A stretch of 10,360 nt of DNA from Pseudomonas sp. (lineage in GTDB: Bacteria; Pseudomonadota; Gammaproteobacteria; Pseudomonadales; Pseudomonadaceae), in the NCBI GenBank assembly GCA_007117785.1, contig SKFV01000102.1, forward strand, positions 1 through 10,360, in the 5' to 3' direction. The position numbers were made by a program, and so were the translations under genes. A model generated the notes under the pieces. That model was not told the DNA's origin and did no database searches. It worked only from the letters and a program-made list of their open reading frames with translations. Numbering within the stretch: position 1 is the stretch's first letter; each line of letters begins with the position of its first letter. Below, piece by piece: positions 6,388 through 10,360 of this stretch.

Positions 6388-7197
6388 CTAGACCAGACTG
6401 ATCAAGGCCCATACCACCGCCCAGATCAACAGGGCACGTAATAACAGCTTGTGCGCCTGATCCAGTGCAACGGCACCGGTTGCCTCTGGCGACCCCAGCG
6501 CAGCCAGAGCAATCCGGGTGGTGACCAGGCTCGCGGCCTTATCCCAGTTGCCCACATAGTCGCGCAAGGCGCCTAACGCCTGCTCAAAACGACCAACCAG
6601 CGCAAAGCTCAAGCCGAGCATACGTGCCGGCAACCACTCCAGTGCATGGCAAAGGCGAGCTGACCAATCAGTGGCAGGCCAGGAAAAGCCCTGCCCACGT
6701 TGCAGTAGCCGATAACCCAGTGCGCCCAGAGGGCCAAGCAGCAAATACCAGAACAGCGGAATAAAGTAGCCGTGGGCAGTTTCCCACACCATGCGCCCTT
6801 GCAAGGCTGCACGCAGCTCGTCAGGACCCTCTGTGGTCAGACCCAGATCACGCTCAGCCAGCAGACTTGCCGCCTGATGGTCATTGCGCAGCAATGCCTG
6901 GCGAAGTTGATCGAACAAACGGCCAAGTGGATCACTTCGGCCGACACACAGAAGCAGTACCGCAACATGCAATAAGAGAGTGAACAGACCATAGGCACGC
7001 TCGACAATCAGCCAGTCCAGCAGCCACAGCAATAACAAGGGCGATAACAATGCTGCCAAAGCGAGCAGCGGATGCCACTGCTGACATCGCGGGCTCAGCG
7101 CCTTGCACCAACCATTGACCAGATCGAGAGGGAAACCTGAACGCCAGGAAGTAAAGCGCAGAATCAGCAGTACCAGCAGCAGAACCAGAAAACTCAT
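6388..7197 (-). CDS. ampE: AmpE, inner-membrane protein of the ampDE operon
   Basis: This 269-residue integral membrane protein (E. coli AmpE has 284) has hydrophobic stretches at about 1-15, 45-65, 68-86, 146-164 and 252-268. The diagnostic segment is FWYLLLGPLGALGYRLLQR (149-167). Another family-like stretch is WLPARMLGLSFALVGRFEQA (188-207). AmpE is encoded with AmpD and has been proposed to act in beta-lactamase induction signalling, but its biochemical role is unsettled. The start codon overlaps the ampD stop in an ATGA arrangement, which indicates translational coupling. It ends with TAG at 6388-6390, only 14 bases before the sigma-28 promoter of the next gene. No clear terminator is visible between them, so read-through into the chemoreceptor gene is possible. 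Confidence 0.93.
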   Translation of the reverse strand: MSFLVLLLVLLILRFTSWRSGFPLDLVNGWCKALSPRCQQWHPLLALAALLSPLLLLWLLDWLIVERAYGLFTLLLHVAVLLLCVGRSDPLGRLFDQLRQALLRNDHQAASLLAERDLGLTTEGPDELRAALQGRMVWETAHGYFIPLFWYLLLGPLGALGYRLLQRGQGFSWPATDWSARLCHALEWLPARMLGLSFALVGRFEQALGALRDYVGNWDKAASLVTTRIALAALGSPEATGAVALDQAHKLLLRALLIWAVVWALISLV

Positions 7198-7760
7198 GTC
7201 GCCGTCCTTGTCGTGTCAGGCAGCAGGCTGCGCAAATAACGCCCCCAGTCAAATGCGGGACCAGGGTCGGTTTTCCGGCCCGGCGCAATAAACTCATGAC
7301 CGGTGATGCGTTGCCGGGTGATCGCCGGGTACTGCTGCTGCAATTGCAATGTCAGTTGGCGCAAAGCAACGTACTGCAATTCACTGTAGGGGGTTTCATC
7401 GGTTCCCTCAAGCTCGATACCGATGGAATAGTCGTTGCATTCAGCGCGGCCGGCAAAACAGGAGTGCCCCGCATGCCAGGCGCGCTGGCGGCAGGGTACA
7501 AATTGCGTTATGCCCCCATCCCGGGCAATCAGAAAGTGGGCTGAAACGCGTAAGTCAGCAATCTCGGCAAAGTAGGGATGTGCGCTGCTATCCAGCTCAC
7601 CACGGAAAAACGCCTGCACATTACCGCCACCAAACTGGCCGGGCGGCAGGCTGATGTTATGAATCACCAGGAGGGAAATATCCAGCGGATCGGGACGATC
7701 ATTACAATGTGGCGAAGGGCATTGAGTTGCCCCGGGCAACCATTCGGCAGCATCAGGCAT
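7194..7760 (-). CDS. ampD: 1,6-anhydro-N-acetylmuramyl-L-alanine amidase AmpD
   Basis: This 188-residue cytoplasmic zinc amidase cuts the bond between anhydro-MurNAc and L-alanine in imported muropeptides, a step of peptidoglycan recycling. Loss of AmpD in related bacteria raises AmpC beta-lactamase by leaving anhydromuropeptides to activate AmpR. Visible residues are zinc ligands H34 (VIHNIS), H155 (ITGHEFIAPGRK) and D165 (KTDPG), together with E116 (IGIELEG) and K163. The C-terminal motif APGRKTDPGPAFDW is intact. Many AmpD proteins read GHSDIAPGRK here, and this one has EF in place of SD. There is no signal peptide, as expected for a cytosolic AmpD and unlike the periplasmic AmpDh paralogues. 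AGGA lies about 10 bases before the ATG, a slightly long spacing. It is followed by ampE with a 4-base overlap and preceded by the DUF1631 gene 65 bases away. Confidence 0.96.
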   Translation of the reverse strand: MPDAAEWLPGATQCPSPHCNDRPDPLDISLLVIHNISLPPGQFGGGNVQAFFRGELDSSAHPYFAEIADLRVSAHFLIARDGGITQFVPCRQRAWHAGHSCFAGRAECNDYSIGIELEGTDETPYSELQYVALRQLTLQLQQQYPAITRQRITGHEFIAPGRKTDPGPAFDWGRYLRSLLPDTTRTAT

Positions 7761-7800
7761 GACACAAGCGTCCTACAGTTGAAGAACGCCTATGCTACCA

Positions 7801-7815
7801 GCCTGCAACGCAGGC
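7801..7815. repeat. Short perfect hairpin between the DUF1631 gene and ampD
   Basis: GCCTGC (7801-7806) and GCAGGC (7810-7815) form a 6-bp GC-rich stem with a 3-base loop. It starts 11 bases beyond the DUF1631 stop. No U-tract follows in the leftward direction, so it is at best a weak or Rho-assisted terminator, or an mRNA stabiliser. The 65-base gap holds no convincing ampD promoter that I could find. Confidence 0.35.
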
Positions 7816-7825
7816 GGCGAGTGAC

Positions 7826-10204
7826 TCAGCGCCGATTCTGCAACTGTCGCAAGTTACCGATAACCGACTCCAGCGCACGATCAAACAACTGGTTGTCATC
7901 CAGCACACGGATCAGGCCCTGTTCGTAGTGCTTGATCAGGTTGCTCTCGGTAAACTCAATTACTTTGACGCCAGACCGATTAACGAAAATGTACTTGCGG
8001 CTGAAGCTTATGTGGGCAGCCAGCTTGCAACGCTGCTCTGTCTCGCCTTCCGCCTTGATCATGCCAAACCAGCTACCAACGTTCAGCGAGGCTACCCAGG
8101 CCAATGAACGATTGTCCGGCAAATCCGTAATCAGCTCAGGGGCCGCTTCAATCACCGGGGACTCCATTACCGGCTCGGTTACCCGAACGATTTCAGGCGT
8201 CGGCGCTGGAGCAGGCTCTGGCTCGGGAGTGGCCTCTGGCTCAGTTTTGATGTCAGGCTCTGACTGGAGTGATTCAGGTGACGACAATGTAACAGGTTTA
8301 ACTGACGACGAATCATTCTGGCTGTCCGGGACCGCTGGTGCCTTCACCTTCGCAACTGGCGCAGCAGGTTCCGGTTTGACGGGCTGACTGGCAAACAGAC
8401 TGGCATGCGCAGCAGCCAGTTCATTCAGTTGTTGCAGCGCCTCGGGACTATCCAGTCCGCCCTCCAGCAAAGCAGACTGCATTTTTTCCCGCAACCTGAC
8501 TGCCGCCGCCAAACGGCCAGGCTTATCTGCCTCGTCAACGCTGGCAAAGCTGGCCACGAGTGCTTTGGCCATGGCCAGTGATTGCCGCCAGTGCGGGCTG
8601 TCGATACCCTCACGCAGGGCAACCATCTGCAGTTGCTGACTCCACAGGTCGCGTAGCACGTCCAGGGCTACCACCGGCAAGCTGCGTCCCACCAAGAGTT
8701 CATTCAATACGTTGGCAACGGCATGTCTGGCAGCATCCACGCGGGCGCGCCCCTCTTCAGCATCCCGCGTACGTTGCTCAAGACGCTCACTGCGCCGTTG
8801 CTCATGCCTTACAAAGGCACTCAATTCTGCATGCAGCTCGGTAAACAGCTCAGGCTGCGGATCGCTCACTGCCAACAAGCGCTCTACCGTCAGCTCGATC
8901 TGGCCATGCAGCTTGTCCCGCGCGAGGTCATCATGATCACTCCAACCCAGTGTAGCGCGGGCCAGCTCATTGATCAGTTTGCGAGCGGGGTGGCTGGAGC
9001 GGCTGAAAAAACTCTTGTCGGCAATAGCCAGGCGCAACACCGGCAATTGCAGGCGTCCAATCAATGCCTTCAGGGCGCCCGGGAGTTGGTCATCATCCAG
9101 AATAAAATCAAACAGCATCGACACCAGGCTGATAACGTCATCATCAACCCGCTCAAGGCCGCGAGACTCACCTGTACGGCTATGCAAACCGGTCAACAGA
9201 TCCCGAATCTGCATGCGCAGCGCGGACCCGGTCATGACCTCGGGATTGACGTGCAACTGCCCCAGTAGCTGCAATAATTCGTGTTGTTGAACCGGGCGGG
9301 CATTCTGCTGACCCAAGGGAGCCAGTGCGGTATCACCACTGGCATGTCGCCAACTACTGACCAGGTCAGCAAACAGATTCAATGGCGAGTCAGCCGCCAT
9401 TGCCGGCTCACTGGCTGACATGTCGGAGTGATTCTGGGCAGCACCCGCATAGCCTGAGCCAGCCGGGGCCGCACGATTACTGCGCTGCGCATGCAAACGC
9501 AGGTCCGGCAGAATACCTGCATGGACCAGAATGTCATTGAGCTGTTGATAAAGGGCGTCAGATTCATTGAGCACGTAGCGCTCAAAGAGCTTGAGCACAA
9601 TCAGCCTAACCTTGATGTCCAGCTCAAGAGGTGCCAGAGCATCAACAAAAAACTGCGCCAGATTGGCAGGCCCCAGCGGGTTGGCACCTTCATCCACCTG
9701 CGCCTTGACCAGGCTGTTCATTCTCACAGCCAGCTGCGTCAGTGCATTGGCATTACGTCCAGCGACACGATTAACCATGTTGTCCATGGCAACGGTCTGC
9801 TCAAGCTCGTCAGGCTGTACCAGGGTCAAGGTGTCCAGGGCAAAGTTGCTCAGACTGTCCTGATGACTGGAGGGTGCTGAAGCACTGTTCAATGCTTCCA
9901 TCTCTCGCTCAAGTCTGCCCAGGCAGGCCTTCTCGATGGCATGACGACGCAAGCGAATGGCACGCATGGCTTCAAAATACAATGACTGGTCTGTGTTGCT
10001 GCCTGCCCGGTCAGCCATTTCAAACAGACTGTCGTCAGCATTATCAAACAAGGCTGTCAGCGTAGTACGCAAAAAAACCAGTGCCTGTTCACGCACCGGT
10101 TTGAGCGGCACAGGCAAGGCCGAGGGTTGCTTTTGAGGATCACTCGCTGCCGTCGCGTCGCCATCGCGCGCAGTTAAAGAAACCACTTTAGAATCATTCG
10201 TCAT
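7826..10204 (-). CDS. DUF1631 family protein of unknown function
   Basis: This is a 792-residue, probably cytoplasmic protein with no signal peptide or membrane segment. I recognise it as a DUF1631 protein, a family sometimes mislabelled thymidine phosphorylase. Most of the chain (about 30-605) looks helical. Examples are REQALVFLRTTLTALFDNAD near the N-terminus and HPARKLINELARATLGWSD, a segment typical of the family. A low-complexity linker rich in Pro, Glu and Ala follows (about 610-690). A separate C-terminal module (about 691-792) contains SLNVGSWFGMI, KLAAHISFSRKYIFVNRSG and LFDRALESVI. It could be a small beta-barrel, but I see no PilZ RxxxR signature. I chose the ATG at 10204 because GGAG lies 7 bases upstream; a TTG at 10225 falls inside the leader hairpin. 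The gene precedes ampD as I recall for PA4523 in P. aeruginosa. Function is unknown. Confidence 0.85.
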   Translation of the reverse strand: MTNDSKVVSLTARDGDATAASDPQKQPSALPVPLKPVREQALVFLRTTLTALFDNADDSLFEMADRAGSNTDQSLYFEAMRAIRLRRHAIEKACLGRLEREMEALNSASAPSSHQDSLSNFALDTLTLVQPDELEQTVAMDNMVNRVAGRNANALTQLAVRMNSLVKAQVDEGANPLGPANLAQFFVDALAPLELDIKVRLIVLKLFERYVLNESDALYQQLNDILVHAGILPDLRLHAQRSNRAAPAGSGYAGAAQNHSDMSASEPAMAADSPLNLFADLVSSWRHASGDTALAPLGQQNARPVQQHELLQLLGQLHVNPEVMTGSALRMQIRDLLTGLHSRTGESRGLERVDDDVISLVSMLFDFILDDDQLPGALKALIGRLQLPVLRLAIADKSFFSRSSHPARKLINELARATLGWSDHDDLARDKLHGQIELTVERLLAVSDPQPELFTELHAELSAFVRHEQRRSERLEQRTRDAEEGRARVDAARHAVANVLNELLVGRSLPVVALDVLRDLWSQQLQMVALREGIDSPHWRQSLAMAKALVASFASVDEADKPGRLAAAVRLREKMQSALLEGGLDSPEALQQLNELAAAHASLFASQPVKPEPAAPVAKVKAPAVPDSQNDSSSVKPVTLSSPESLQSEPDIKTEPEATPEPEPAPAPTPEIVRVTEPVMESPVIEAAPELITDLPDNRSLAWVASLNVGSWFGMIKAEGETEQRCKLAAHISFSRKYIFVNRSGVKVIEFTESNLIKHYEQGLIRVLDDNQLFDRALESVIGNLRQLQNRR

Positions 10205-10218
10205 GTGCAATCTCCAGG

Positions 10219-10234
10219 TAGGCAAAACTGCCTA
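10219..10234. repeat. Inverted repeat in the leader just before the ribosome site
   Basis: TAGGCA (10219-10224) and TGCCTA (10229-10234) form a perfect 6-bp inverted repeat around AAAC. In the leftward transcript the hairpin ends 3 bases before GGAG of the DUF1631 gene. It could modulate translation or be an operator. Chance is also possible for such a short repeat. Confidence 0.4.
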
Positions 10235-10321
10235 AGGGAAACGCCGCGGTGCTGACCCTGCTACCTGTTGCGTAAAAACGTCCCTAAAGTCGTAATTTTG
10301 GCGTCAAATTTATACAGAGCA

Positions 10322-10349
10322 ATTATAAGCTTTTTCTGCCTCAACCCAA
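10322..10349 (-). promoter_or_regulatory. Sigma-70 promoter for the DUF1631 gene
   Basis: On the minus strand TTGGGT (10344-10349) is followed after 16 bases by a perfect TATAAT (10322-10327). The start of transcription would be near 10315, giving a leader of about 110 bases that includes the hairpin at 10219-10234. The region 10205-10360 holds no other gene that I can support. Its AT-rich right half could also carry a rightward promoter for a gene beyond the window. Confidence 0.6.
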
Positions 10350-10360
10350 GTGACAATGTA

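Noticed and set aside
8160..8270. Repetitive glutamate/proline-coding tract with recurring GGCTC units
   Set aside because: It is explained by the low-complexity Pro/Glu/Ala linker of the DUF1631 protein and is not an independent DNA repeat array.
10205..10225. Upstream TTG start for the DUF1631 gene
   Set aside because: The codon lies in the leader hairpin without a ribosome site, whereas ATG at 10204 has GGAG 7 bases upstream.
1..10360. Search for CRISPR arrays, tRNA or rRNA genes, defence or toxin-antitoxin systems
   Set aside because: No regularly spaced repeats, no RNA gene I could recognise by eye, and no gene left over after the annotated coding regions that could encode such a system.

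Overview
The window reads as the chromosome of a gammaproteobacterium of the Pseudomonas lineage. Its gene order matches two blocks that I recall from P. aeruginosa: mscS-like / yajQ / response regulator / panE (about PA4394-PA4397) and chemoreceptor / ampE / ampD / DUF1631 protein (about PA4520-PA4523). Base composition looks less GC-rich than P. aeruginosa, so a relative such as Halopseudomonas or the stutzeri group is possible. That placement is inference from memory, not a search result.

Left edge (1-152): the last 37 codons of an ISL3-type transposase run rightward into a strong two-way terminator shared with mscS. Positions 153-1624: mscS and yajQ form a leftward operon of a mechanosensitive channel and a small nucleotide- or c-di-GMP-binding protein. 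Positions 1625-3511: a rightward pair, a receiver protein with a degenerate GGDEF domain followed after 12 bases by panE (pantothenate/CoA synthesis). Positions 3521-4151: a PduO-type cobalamin adenosyltransferase with its own likely promoter. A second two-way terminator (4156-4184) separates it from the convergent chemoreceptor gene.

Positions 4196-10204 are all leftward: a methyl-accepting chemotaxis protein, ampE, ampD (the last two overlapping by 4 bases), and a 792-residue DUF1631 protein. The chemoreceptor is preceded by a very good flagellar sigma-28 (FliA) promoter, so it is probably expressed with the flagellar regulon and separately from ampDE. The DUF1631 gene has a sigma-70 promoter near the right edge and a small hairpin just before its ribosome binding site.

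The themes are cell-envelope homeostasis (MscS, AmpD/AmpE), cofactor supply (PanE, adenosyltransferase) and signalling. YajQ and the degenerate-GGDEF regulator sit back to back and both point to c-di-GMP. The regulator has lost every catalytic cyclase residue I could align but keeps an RxxD motif at the position of the c-di-GMP inhibitory site. I see no defence island, CRISPR array, tRNA or rRNA. Most of the window is ordinary core genome, and the novel points are in regulation and in degenerate or uncharacterised domains.
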